Below, in pieces: positions 26,501-38,500 of a stretch of DNA of 64,000 nucleotides (positions are counted from its first letter, which is position 1; each line of letters begins with the position of its first letter). The position numbers were made by a program, and so were the translations under genes. The stretch spans positions 13,426,539-13,490,538 of the forward strand of contig NC_087070.1 of assembly GCF_963678635.1 (NCBI RefSeq), written 5' to 3'. This DNA comes from Symsagittifera roscoffensis. Taxonomy: Eukaryota > Xenacoelomorpha > Acoela > Convolutidae. The notes under the pieces are model-generated. The model saw only the letters and a program-made list of their open reading frames with translations. It was not told the origin of the DNA and searched no databases.

Positions 26501-29500
26501 AACAAGAAAAACAGAGCTTTTGTTCTGCTACATATTTAGCCCTTTGTGTTGCGTTTTTCTCTTTGAACACGGAACAGTTCCAGAGTGCATGCTGCCCTTT
26601 GCATAGCGAGCATGGAGGAAACCTTGTCTTTTCTCTACTTTTCTCATCCTTAGAACTTACCTTAGTGTTACCTGCAAGCACTTTTGTAACTACTTTTTGT
26701 TTAACTGGTTCTTCAGACTTACCCTTAGAATTGATCGTTTTCAGCCTCTCATGACCCTCCGCTTTTTCTTTGAGCCATTCATTGAAATCTAGCAGAGTTG
26801 GTCTATGCCATTGGCGTCTTACGGTTTGCATCGACCATGACTCCTTAAGGTTCGGGGGAAGCTTACTCACAGCCTGATTCAGTAAGTTAACACTTTTCAG
26901 GTCGTCGTTAAAAGACAGAGACTTGAATACGGCAACAAGTCCAGAAATTGCAGAGGAAAATCCAATTACATTTTCCGAGTTATGCATTTTCAGCGGCGGA
27001 AAATTACTCAATTTATCTAGGTGAGCCCCTACTACAGCATGCGGCTGCCCGAATTTTCTTTGAAGAGTTGCTAATGCGTCTTTATATAGTACTCCGCTAT
27101 AGCTATACTCAGCGATTGCGGATTTTGCTTTACCCACTACGAGCGTTTTCAGATAGGTAAGCTTTTCATCGTCACTGAGTATGGCTGAATCGACCGTCGA
27201 TGTGAATTGCCCAAACCACTCATGCCAATTAAGTGGGTTGCCATCGAACTGGGTCAGCTTCCACTCAGGGAGATGATCTTTTCGGCTGTGCATGAGTAAA
27301 TTAACCAACTCTCGTGTCGAAAGTGGACGCTCGACGTCTGCACCAGGTGAATTACCGGGAGTTGGCTCTGTGTAATTCGAAGAGTTACCGTGACAATCAG
27401 GAACGAACGGTTGATTAGCTTGTGAAAAGTTCTCAGGCTGCGCAAAGAACACAGTCCCTCCACTTGTATAAGGAACAAAATTATTCGTAGGAACAATCGG
27501 AGTTACTGCGGAAAAAACAGTTGTCGAAGGAACGTAGTGCTGTTGAGTTGACATTAAAGGGGTAGCAACAGCTGGTCTCCACAAATTACTATAAGGATTG
27601 TAGTGGTCACTTGAAAAGTTATAACTACTAACGGGAACACCCATATGTTGTTGTGATGGGGCTACAGGTGCTTGGTAGCCAGCTACTACTGATCCTGCAG
27701 TGTGATGACTTAAAGAAACATGATTAACTGCTGTTGATGCAGGAACAAACGGTGTTACACCAGAAGGAACTTCTGCAGATGGTGGCGGAGCAAAATAGTT
27801 TTCAGAAGTTACCGGGACTACTGAACCTGTGTTTGGATTGCCTAGCCCCGGATGAGTGGACAAAAAAGTTTGCTGAGGCAAATTATTGGAAACAGGTTGC
27901 ATGACCTGCTGTAACCCTACTGGATTGTTAACGGAAACCTGCGATCGAACCAAATTCGACCAATTATGTTGTTGTCCGTGAATGTGGTTACTGTAATACA
28001 ATCCCGGATCACTAGAAGCTGCCTGGCCATTATTCACTCCTGTAAAACTTGATGAGACCAAGTAATTTGTTGATGCAGGATAAGTTGCCTCAGGAGCTGT
28101 TGAACGAACGTGCTGCTCTTGATTGGGAACTACAACAGCATCAGGCTGATTGTGGTCGACAGATTCGACCCAGTGACGCGTACGATCCTTTTCGTCTATT
28201 GTTAGTTGTGGAGAGATTCGAGTTAAACCACTTTCCTCAGCATTCTCGCTGATTTCCGACAACTCATCTTCTAACTCAAGCCCTTTCAACTCAATTTCTG
28301 CCAGTTTTTTCCTATGTTCTTCAGCCAATTCTTCCAACTCTAAATTGCTTTGTTGTTCTAAAACATATTGTTTCATCTTGTTTTGCTGCTCTTTCAGTCT
28401 TAATGATACCTTTGCCTGCCTCTCAAGTTCGTCTTGTTGTTTCTTTAAAATCATTAAGTCGCGTTTTTTCTCAGAAAGTGTTTTCGACGGAGCGGCGGTA
28501 TAACTAGATTTCTGAGAACCTGATTGCTGATGTCGGCTGCTTCGGTGCGACAACTTAGAGCGGGTATCTGTTTTATGCGACCGGGGTTTTTCACTTTTTT
28601 CAGAATGATGAGAAACTTTTGAGCTGCTATCTATTTTGTCCGGCTCTGTTACTGCCTCAAAACTTGTTTTATATGTGATAGCTTCCTGCAGAACTTTATC
28701 GTTGCTTTGAGTCAACTTATGAAGCCACATATCCTGTGCCGGTATCAATTCGTCGGGATTGGCACTTTTTGCAGCCATATCAATCAACTCAGTATTTATC
28801 TCGACCGCTTGTTCTATATAGTTCCTACATTTTTCAATATAAGTATCAATTTTTGAGCAACGACTCTGACTCTCTATGTATTCTAAAATTATTTCATGGC
28901 ATTTATAAAGTTCGTTTTCGAGATTGCTACGTTTCTCAAACAACTTCTTAATTTTCTTCTGAAACTTAACTTCCATGCTTAATAATTTCAGAAATAAACG
29001 ACTCTCAGAAAAACTGTATTTTCACTCAAGTAAATCCACAAATACTTTTACCTGGCGTTAAAGTCCAAGCTTAAACCGGGCTTTGTGAAACAAGTCTCTT
29101 TCACGCGCTTTTGAGACGGCGCGGATAGTGTACGGAGCGCGTGATCTAGAGAACTAGCTCCTAGAATGAATACCATACACTCAAGAGACCTATGCGACGG
29201 CTACGTTACGCTAAAGTACCAATGGGGTGGGGAAATTAAGTAGGTCGGTTGAACTCCAACAACGCACACGGAGTAAACCTGAGGATGAAAGAATTCAACT
29301 TAACTCACTTAGTATCACCGTACCTGGCCACTTAACATTAGTGTCGCGCAACGAAGTCAATAATCGGACGAGCTGAAACGGCTTAGATTCACTTGAACCA
29401 ATGGGGTGGGGAAATTAAGTAGGTCGGTTGAACTCCAACAACGCACACGGAGTAAACCTGAGGATGAAAGAATTCAACTTAACTCACTTAATATCACAGT

Positions 29501-32500
29501 ACCTGACCACTTAACATTAGGTTGGTGTCATGTTACAGCACAGTTTCGCAGAATTATGGGGACGTTTTGACGATTTTTTGGAAATTTCTTACTTTTTTCC
29601 CAAAATTTTTCGGAAAATTTTGGTCAGCAGGTTCGAGCCGTAAACCAATCCAAAAAACTAGTCTAGTACCCCTTGTCTATGATCCGATTTTTTGGATTTT
29701 CAATCCGCTCACAATTACCCAAAAATTTGTGGTATCGGGAAAATTACCACTTGTAGCTTGCTTTGAGTTGGGATACACAATAAGACATTAACACATCGTA
29801 CGTAATTTTATTGCAAGTTTGTAAAAATTAGAATAGTCTTACAGTTTTTGACGGTTTTGGAGATTGGCGTCACCGGGAAAAATCCAAAAACTTCGGGTGT
29901 CGAGAAAATTACAGCTCCACTTTGACCAAAAGTCAACAATCAGGACACCTGAACAGGGCTCTCTTCCGCTAGTCAGTCTGCTTATTCGTCCGTCTGCTAT
30001 GTCGTCTGTCGGCCAACTGGATACGCTATGCTAACTTTCGGCCAAACGTGCACTTTTGTCCAAACGCCCACTTTCGGCCAACTGCTATCTGATATTTTCG
30101 GCCAAACGCTCACTTTCTGCCAACTGGTATCTGATATTTTAGGCCAAACGCCCACTTTCGGCCAAACGCCCACTTTCGGTCAAACGCCCACTTTCGGCCC
30201 TCTGTTAGCTGATATTTTCGTATTTTCGGCCAAACTGATCACACTGACGATTTCGGCCAATCGCACAGTTCGTCCAAATGAATACTCGTCGTGTCTAGAA
30301 ATAGGCCAAATAAACACTCGACCAAATAAACACTCGGCCAAACTGATCACTCTGGAGATTTCGGCCAATCGCACAGTTCGTCCAAATGAATACTCGTCGT
30401 GTCTAGAAATAGGCCAAATAAACACTCGACCAAATAAACACTCGGCCAAACTGATCACTCTGGAGATTTCGGCCAATCGCACAGTTCGTCCAAATGAATA
30501 CTCGTCGTGTCTAGAAATAGGCCAAAGAAACACTCGGCCAAACAAACACTCGTTCAAAGTGATCACTATGATGACTGTCGGTCAACTGAGCACTGTGGTG
30601 ACTTTCGGCTATTTGGACACTCGTGTCGTCAAACTGCCAAACAATCAGGGCACTAACTGTCCCTTGTGGGGCGCCAAAATGTGCGCGTAAATCTCCACGA
30701 TTATATAAAAAACGGTTTTCAAACACTTTAATTAATGAGTATTTTCTCGGCAAAATAACTCCGGAAGTTTGAAAATATAACGATAATTTATAATTTTCAA
30801 CAAGCTTTATCATCGGTAACATCGGCCACAAAAAACTGCATAACTCAAAGCAAGCTGCAAAAATGGCCAGTATTTGTCCTTGAGACAAATTGCTCTTTTT
30901 AAAGGTCAGCCTTAATCAAGGCTGAACCAAATTAGAGCGAAAAGACGGTTAAAATGGGTTTTGGGGGGACCGAACCTGGTTACGGAGCATCCCATCAGGT
31001 TCGGTGCACATTCGAGTTCTAGAAAGGAAATGACCTAGTCGGGATTCGAACCGGCGCCGAACCCGCCGGGACGCACCATGTATACGCTTGGCTACTGTCC
31101 CTGTATTCATTTACATTTATATGCATTTATACTTTCGCACATTTACGTTTATATGCATTTGTACTATTGTTTTATATTTGCGCTGCAACAATTTACAAAA
31201 CTTATCCAAAACAAAATCATATATTAGAAGAACACCAAAAACACCATTTAGCTGCTTATCATTTGTCGTAGAGTGAGTACTTTGAGACCTATTTGACAGT
31301 CCATAATTTCGTTATGAAATCATCAAGAAGTGTTATCAGTAAATGGTTTCAGTAGATCACATCAGATACCAGAATTGCAGCGCTAAATTAAAAAAAAAAC
31401 GTTTGGGCAAAGTTGTGACAAATGGGATTCCCAAGTAAGTTATGGAAGTTACCTGTCGACAGTTTAAAGATCTACCTTGTTTAATCTCAAACCAGAACGT
31501 CAGTTGACCTCATTTTTGCTTCTTTGTCCAGGTGTGCGTGTATGAGCGGATGGAGGTAGCCACCATCAGCAAACTGGTTCAGATCCACAGAGGTCAGGTG
31601 GACTTGCCTGACCCGGCGGAGATCCCTGTGAATGTGTACGCGTGTGACTATGACTCAGACAACAACTGTGCTTTCTATTTGAACAAGGACCACTACACCA
31701 GAATCACACTCTACCAGAACTCGAGTACGTTTTCTTTCTTTTCTTCCAGTGCCATCATACAAATGCCTAGATGATATATAAAATACTTGAGCTCTTTAAC
31801 TATCATAACTCTTAGCTCGTCAGCAGAAAAATATAACTCAAGTTCTTTAATATATTTTAGAGAGGCCCAAACAAAATTTTTTTCGGAAAAAAAGTTCAAT
31901 AACTCAACAAGGTAAATGTTTTGTTTATGAGCTTTTTCTTATCTCATTTTCGAAAAGTTTCTGCTACCACTGGGGTTCGAACCCAGGAGGACTTATGTCC
32001 ATTGGAACTTAAGTCCAACGCCTTAACCACTCGGCCATAGTAGCTTGAAATTTTGTGTCATCAAATAATAGTTAAAAAAACAAAGTGATCTGCTGAAACA
32101 TTATAGGAAAACAAAAAAAAACTTTATAGTGTTTAATTAGCATGCCACTTTTGGCTGACAAACAGTTTTAATTAAAAGGCACTTAAAATTTTTAGGTTGA
32201 TTTTGCACACTTGTCAGAAATTTTTTTTATAGTGATTGTCGGTGCAAAATAGCTATACTGGCACCTGAAATAGTCGTGAAAGTTGACCCAGATAATGGAT
32301 CTAGGAAGAAAAAAAATACAACAAAAATCTGTAAATAGGGTCTCCGAGAGAGTACTCCGGGACTGTCACCTACCTAACTCGAAAAAAGAAACGCCACGAA
32401 GAGTAAGATACCAGTGCTAGAAATGAATTATTGATGAAAAAAATTATCTAAACTAAAGGCATCCCGATTAAGATTTTTCATTTTTGTTGCCCGGGTTGAC

Positions 32501-35500
32501 TTCCATACAACAAAAATGCTCATTATTCAATTCCATGCATGGATTCTATGGAAAAATCCTTATCATACGATTTCTTTTTATGATATATGCTCGATAAGCC
32601 GTTTTTCCGTACAAAATGTTAAAAACCTGAGGGAACAATTTTTTATAATATTCTTTTTAGTTGCTAAACCAATTTTAAGAACAAAAAATAAACATTTTTC
32701 AAATTTTCAAATTGTTGCTTATAACGTAGACCACGCACAGTCCACGCAGAGAATCAAGGGTCACATTGAACGTTCTTTGTGATGGCAGAATTTGTATTTT
32801 TTAGTTTTAAATGATTCGATATAACATAAATTTAACCAAAAAACAGGCAACAATTTCAGTGTCTGAGTTTTGAAAGAGTTTTTTGTAGCCTTAAATAAAA
32901 AAAATTTTTTGTTATTATTTTGAGTGAAAATCATTTTTTATATGAGTTCGTATCTAGCAATACGTTGTATATTTACAATTCACTGTTGGTTTTCTCATCT
33001 TGTGATTTTCAAAGAATGTTTTTATTCTTTTGAATTGTATGAAATTGTATGAGAAGCATTTTTGTCAACCCGGATGGTATCCCGCCCCGAAATTTCATGG
33101 GTCATAATCGACCATAATGGATTTTCGTTGACTAAAATGTTGTTGAAATAAACGATTATCATGTCAAACTTAGACCACGTAATCGATTTTTAATCGATTA
33201 TAATCGAATATTTTGAAAAAATTTAAATCCATTATAATCCATTATAATCAATTATAATGGATTTTATTGACTAAAATGTTGTCAATATAATCGATTATCA
33301 TGTCAAATTTAGACCACATAATCGATTTTTAATCGAATATAATCGATTATTTTTAAAAAATTTAAATTCATTATAATCCATTATAATCGATTATCATCCA
33401 TCTTTCCCAACAAAAAAATCGATTTTTTTAACCCTAAATTCAATATAATTGATTATAATCCATTTTTTTTTTCAAAAAAAAGTTCTTGAAAAGCCAATCA
33501 TTTGCTCATTGTTCGGAATCAGCTATCTCACGACTCATCTTTTAAAAAGCATTTAGTAGGCAAACAATTTGGTATGCAGCTGAAAACATCTTGGTCGGGA
33601 TGGGCAGAAAAAATGGTAAATGGCTTCAACAAACAAAAAAGACTTTTTAAAAGTTTTACAGGATGCATAATTCAATCCCCCCAGTAAAGTAGAATTCAAA
33701 TCTTATGAATTTAACAGGTCTTCTCTGTTCGCGAAAACCATTTACCATAATAGCTGCCAGCCCCGACCATAAAATTCAAATAATAATTTCTGGAATAACT
33801 AAGAGTGACCCTTCTGGAAAAGGTCACTCATAATCAAGAATTTACCGGGAACGTTAATTCTTGATTATACCGGGAACGGTAATTCTTGATTATGACTGAC
33901 CTTTTCCAGAAGGGTCACTCATAGTTATTCCAGAAATTATTACTTGAATTTTATGGTCGGGACTGGCAGCTATTATGGTAAATGGTTTCCGCGACATGTT
34001 TTTATTCTTTTGAATGGTATGAAATTGTATGAGAAGCATTTTTGTCAACCCGGATGGTATCCCGCACCGAAGTTTCATGGGTCATTATCGACTATAATGG
34101 ATTCTCGTTGACTAAAATGTTGTCAATATATAAATGATTATCATGTCAAACTTAGACCACGTAATCGATTTTTAATCGATTATAATCGAATATTTTGGAA
34201 AAATTTATATCCATTATAATCCATTATAATCAATTATAACGGATTTTTTTTTACTAAAATGTTGTCAATATAATCGAATATCATGTCAAATTTAGACCAC
34301 ATAATCGATTATTAATCGAATATAATCGATTATTTTTGAAAAATTGAAATCCATTATAATCCATTATAATCGATTATCATCCATTTTTCTCAACAAAAAA
34401 TCAATTTTTTTAACCCTAAATTCAATATAATTGATTATAATCCTTTTTTTTTCAACAAAAAGTTCTTGAAAAGCCAATCATTTGCTCATTGTTCGGAATC
34501 AGCTATCTCACGACTCATCTTTTAAAAAGCATTTAGTATGCAAACAATTTGGTATGCAGCTGAAAACATCTTGGTCGGGATGGGCAGAAAAAATGGTAAA
34601 TGGTTTCAACAAAAAAAAGACTTTTTAAAAGTTTTACAGGATGCATAACTCAATCCCCCCAGTAAAGTAGAATTCAAATCTTATGAATTTAACAAGTCTT
34701 CTCTGTTCGCGAAAACCATTTACCATAATAGCTGCCAGCCCCGACCATAAAATTCAAGTATTAATTTCTGGAATAACTATGAGTGACCCTTCTGGAAAAG
34801 GTCAGTCATAATCAAGAATTAAAGTTCCCGGTATAATCAAGAACTAACGTTGTATAATCAAGAAAAATTCCAAGTTTCCAGGGTATAATAATATAAATTA
34901 CAAGAATTACTCACGTTTTGTCACGTTTGAAGCTAACTCCGTATTTAAAAATCAATTTGAGGTCGCATAATTTCAAAAAAAAATTTCAAAAATTTGAAAA
35001 AAAAACTTATGAAAATATTTTGAAGAGAATTTAATTTATTCCATACTAAGCAATTGACATTGGTAACAGTTTTCCTGAAAATTTAAAAGAAGAAATTTGC
35101 AATTATAATCGATTATAATCGATTAAAAATGGATTATTTTGCTTTAAAAACAAGTTTCATTTTCTTTCAAAAATAATCGAATATAATCGATTTTAATCTA
35201 ATATATTCGGATTATATTGCTTGGAAAAACAGTATCATTATAATCCATTTTTAATCGATTATAATCGATTTTTTTGTAGTTTTATTGAGACTGTCAACAA
35301 AAATCCAGTATAATCGATTATTATCCATGAAACTTCGGTGCGGGATCGATAAATTTGATTATTTCCAATTGTCCATTTGTACTTGCAGACAAAATCTGCT
35401 CTCTTGTGATTGGTTATTGCTCAACATCTTGTTCTTTTTGTAAAGCATGCATTATCGGAATATTTATGCAAGTCCAAGTCCAAGTCTCAAAACTCCTTTT

Positions 35501-38500
35501 TGTAGACACTGTTTACAGATTTTTGTTGTATTTTTAGTTGTTTTTTATTGATCGATTGTCTAGGTTGACTAATGCGAAGATTTTAGGGTGTTGATATACA
35601 AGGACGATAGTAACTTCACTAATATATTTTTAATCCCTGCTCTTGACTTACAGTCAAATCTGAGCTTGATTGGCATTCTGGAGCTGCGAGGGTGGCTTTT
35701 AAATTATAATCACTTGAAAGGGTGCAACAAATGGGAGCGTCACAATTTTAGCAGATTCTGAGCGGGAACTTAGAATTGCGGACTTGAAAGTTTCGAAATT
35801 GAAAAAAAGTTCTAGGCTCTAACGAAGCAGCATTATTTAGAGCAGTTTCTTAACATGAGTTAACTAGACTGGGTTTCCTTAGCTGTGAAAATCTTTTGTA
35901 AACCAACTCTACAACACTTTCATAAGTTTCGTTGATGAAATGATTTTTTTTTTAAAAAAACATCTGCTATTCACTGCATCAATATATCACTTGGAAATAA
36001 ACTATCTTTATGACATTGCGACCTGAATGTTTCGGAAAAAAATATCATCGCAAGAAATTAATATTTCTGCATTAAATTGTGTTTAAAAATTATAATGAAC
36101 AACTTCCATTTTTTCTAAAGCGCCTTGACTGCCTTGATTAATAAAACACACATCAATTAAAGATTTTTAACATGATTGGCTTTTAGTGTACTTTGAAAAA
36201 CACATAAAACTAAAACACGAATTTTTTATGCATGCTTTGAACTTTTTCTCCTCGCAAAGTTTCACATTTTAACTTGGTTGGTGCAAAAAAGTTGATGCCT
36301 AAGCTTCAAAATTAAAACCATCTGACCTGTAATCATTTTTATAAAATGAGGGAGATTAGAAAACTACCAGTTTGGCCCAGCTCGCAATTTAGTTCCGAAT
36401 AAATTTCGTTTTATAGAGCTAGGCGGCGTTTTAACCCATATCGGATACTAATGAAAGTAGAAACTATGCCAGCTCTTTATCCCTTTATTTCGTGATGCAA
36501 AAAAACCAAGGAAATATTATGCTTGATGCTACCTTAGATTTTCCAAAAAAATTATATCCGGTTATCCGTAGTTTTTAGTTAAGGAAACAAGTGGATACAA
36601 ATAGAGTTTGAAAAAAAACGAGGTTAATTTTCATGATGTAAGCACAAGTGCAATAATTGAAAACTTTTTTTCTTCGGTGTTGACTGACCGAATTTCCTGC
36701 AATTTATTTTATTTAGTGTAGATTTAGGGGATTGCTTCTCTAGGTCCGTTCACACACTCTAACTTAACGGCTCCGCCGAAAAGGTTAAGTTGGCGGCAAC
36801 TATTCTGTACCGTATTCTGTTACTTGTCCCCTTTTTACGCTGCTCTTGAGGCTGTCTCGCTCACTCTCGCCGATCGCAAGACTTTCCAGTAGTAATTAAA
36901 TTCAGATAAATATAGGTCCAAATACAGAATGCTCTAGGCGGCCCGAATATAATCTTGTAATCTAATCAAAAGAAAAGGGCCCTCGATCAATCAACACTAT
37001 TGCCTAATTGCAATTCGAAGTCCAACTAACTCAGCCAACAATTATCTCTTCTCTAGAGAATCCTAAATATTGAATTGCCCACAGTAATTCCACACAATCA
37101 CTCAGTCCGACCTGCTAAATTTAATGGTGTCTCGACAGTTCATATTCCTTCGAGGTACTTTGACTGATTTCATCACTTCGCAATTCTTGATTCTCAAACT
37201 AACTGAGAACCAACCGTTCGCTCTCACGGCACCATTGTTCTGCCTAAGCGTAGGCTGCTTGCTATTCTCTATAATGTTTTTCTATTTGAGTCTTAGTTAT
37301 AGTTAGAGTTATGTCGTCCTTACAAGTCCTGAAATTTACTTTGGTACCCTTTTCGCAAGGTCTTAACCGAACTCTTCCTCTGACGACACCATTCTTAAAT
37401 TCCAAGTTCATTCAGGGTATCTCTAACTAAATTGTGCAAATATCAAGTCCAGTTTCACCACTAAACTGGGTTATGTTTATTTAACCAATGTCCAAAAGTT
37501 TTTATTTCATTATCCCATTAATGTCCCGATCTCCCGAGAATAGGGGAACACCCTTTTTATGGGTCGCAACTCCATTCCAAGCATCTAAATTTCCGATTTA
37601 TACCCTGTTCAAATCTCGACCTTCTAGCTATCAGGGGAACGTAATTCGCTTATTAGGGGTCACAATGTATTAAAAAGACATCTCCGGGAAGCTGCTTAAA
37701 TATCTGGTCCATTCAGTTATTTAGGAATCCTACTTCCAATGTTATGCTTCTATTACCGCCATTTTCCTCTGGGACTACTTTTTTTTACCCTGATTGATAT
37801 TCTATCAATAGCTCATCCCCCATGTTAAGTTCCACTACTTCATTCATACAAGGTTTAAGTTATATCTCCTTCAGCTCAACTTCTGCTTTGTTTCCCAAAA
37901 TTAGTAAGGTGACCGATTCTCATTCCCAAGGGTCGGGGTTGGGGAATACACCACTTTCCGGTGTTAATCCCAAGGTTTTCTATACCAATTTGGTCTTAAG
38001 CGCCCAAAAGTCAACAAGAAGTCAATCTTTTATAATCAGTTTCAGAATCCCGTAGGGGTCCTACCTACCAAGTTCCGTCCAAATCCCATCGATACTTCCC
38101 AAGTTATCCCATTTGTTTTGTCCAATATAACTTTTCCCGGGAAAAGTCTATAAACACTGGAATGAGTCGCAGGAGGGGTTTTACTCACAAGGGTTCTTTT
38201 TCCAGGGCTGAGTTATAGTGCCTATTGCCGCCATAAAGTCAATATGCCCTCGCTCATTATTTTGCGTAAAATGCCTATTTCTCGTTTAAGGAGGGTTTTC
38301 CTAGGTGCTAATATTTTCCGGTCCAACCGCTGGATCGGGCTGAAACTGTAATATATGATGTATCGCGTTACTACCTATGATATCCCAAAGTTGTAGCTCC
38401 TTGAGTTTTGTGGGAATCGAGAAGCAACTCCCTGAAGTCGGGGTGGGGACTATTTGCATAGTGCATAGCACCTGAAGTAGGGGTCTAGGGGGTCTGGGGT

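Larger units (their letters stand above)
21874..31190 (-). mobile_element. BEL/Pao LTR retrotransposon, near-complete (BEL-1)
   Basis: A 9.3-kb element on the minus strand. Two near-identical LTRs (about 511 bp; 5' LTR at 30680-31190, 3' LTR at 21874-22383) start TGTTGCAGCG and end CGCGCACA on the sense strand. A primer-binding site follows the 5' LTR and a purine-rich tract precedes the 3' LTR. A single 2,203-codon gag-pol frame lies between. The leader of about 1.7 kb holds a 123-bp duplication and an 18/108-bp minisatellite. Nearly identical LTRs and an unbroken frame indicate a recent, possibly mobile copy. It lies antisense in an intron of the PKD/REJ-like gene. Confidence 0.93.
21725..31531. 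other. Intron 11, filled by a BEL/Pao retrotransposon
   Basis: The 9.8-kb intron is only about 0.4 kb long without the element and its duplicated flank. The insertion is antisense to the host gene. Sequence after the right flank repeat (31299-31531) is ordinary AT-rich intron running to the exon 12 acceptor. Confidence 0.8.

Noticed and set aside
30028..30690. 220-codon + strand frame and minus-strand partners in the BEL-1 leader
   Set aside because: Generated by the 18/108-bp minisatellite, whose period is divisible by three. The frame lies opposite to the element's sense strand.
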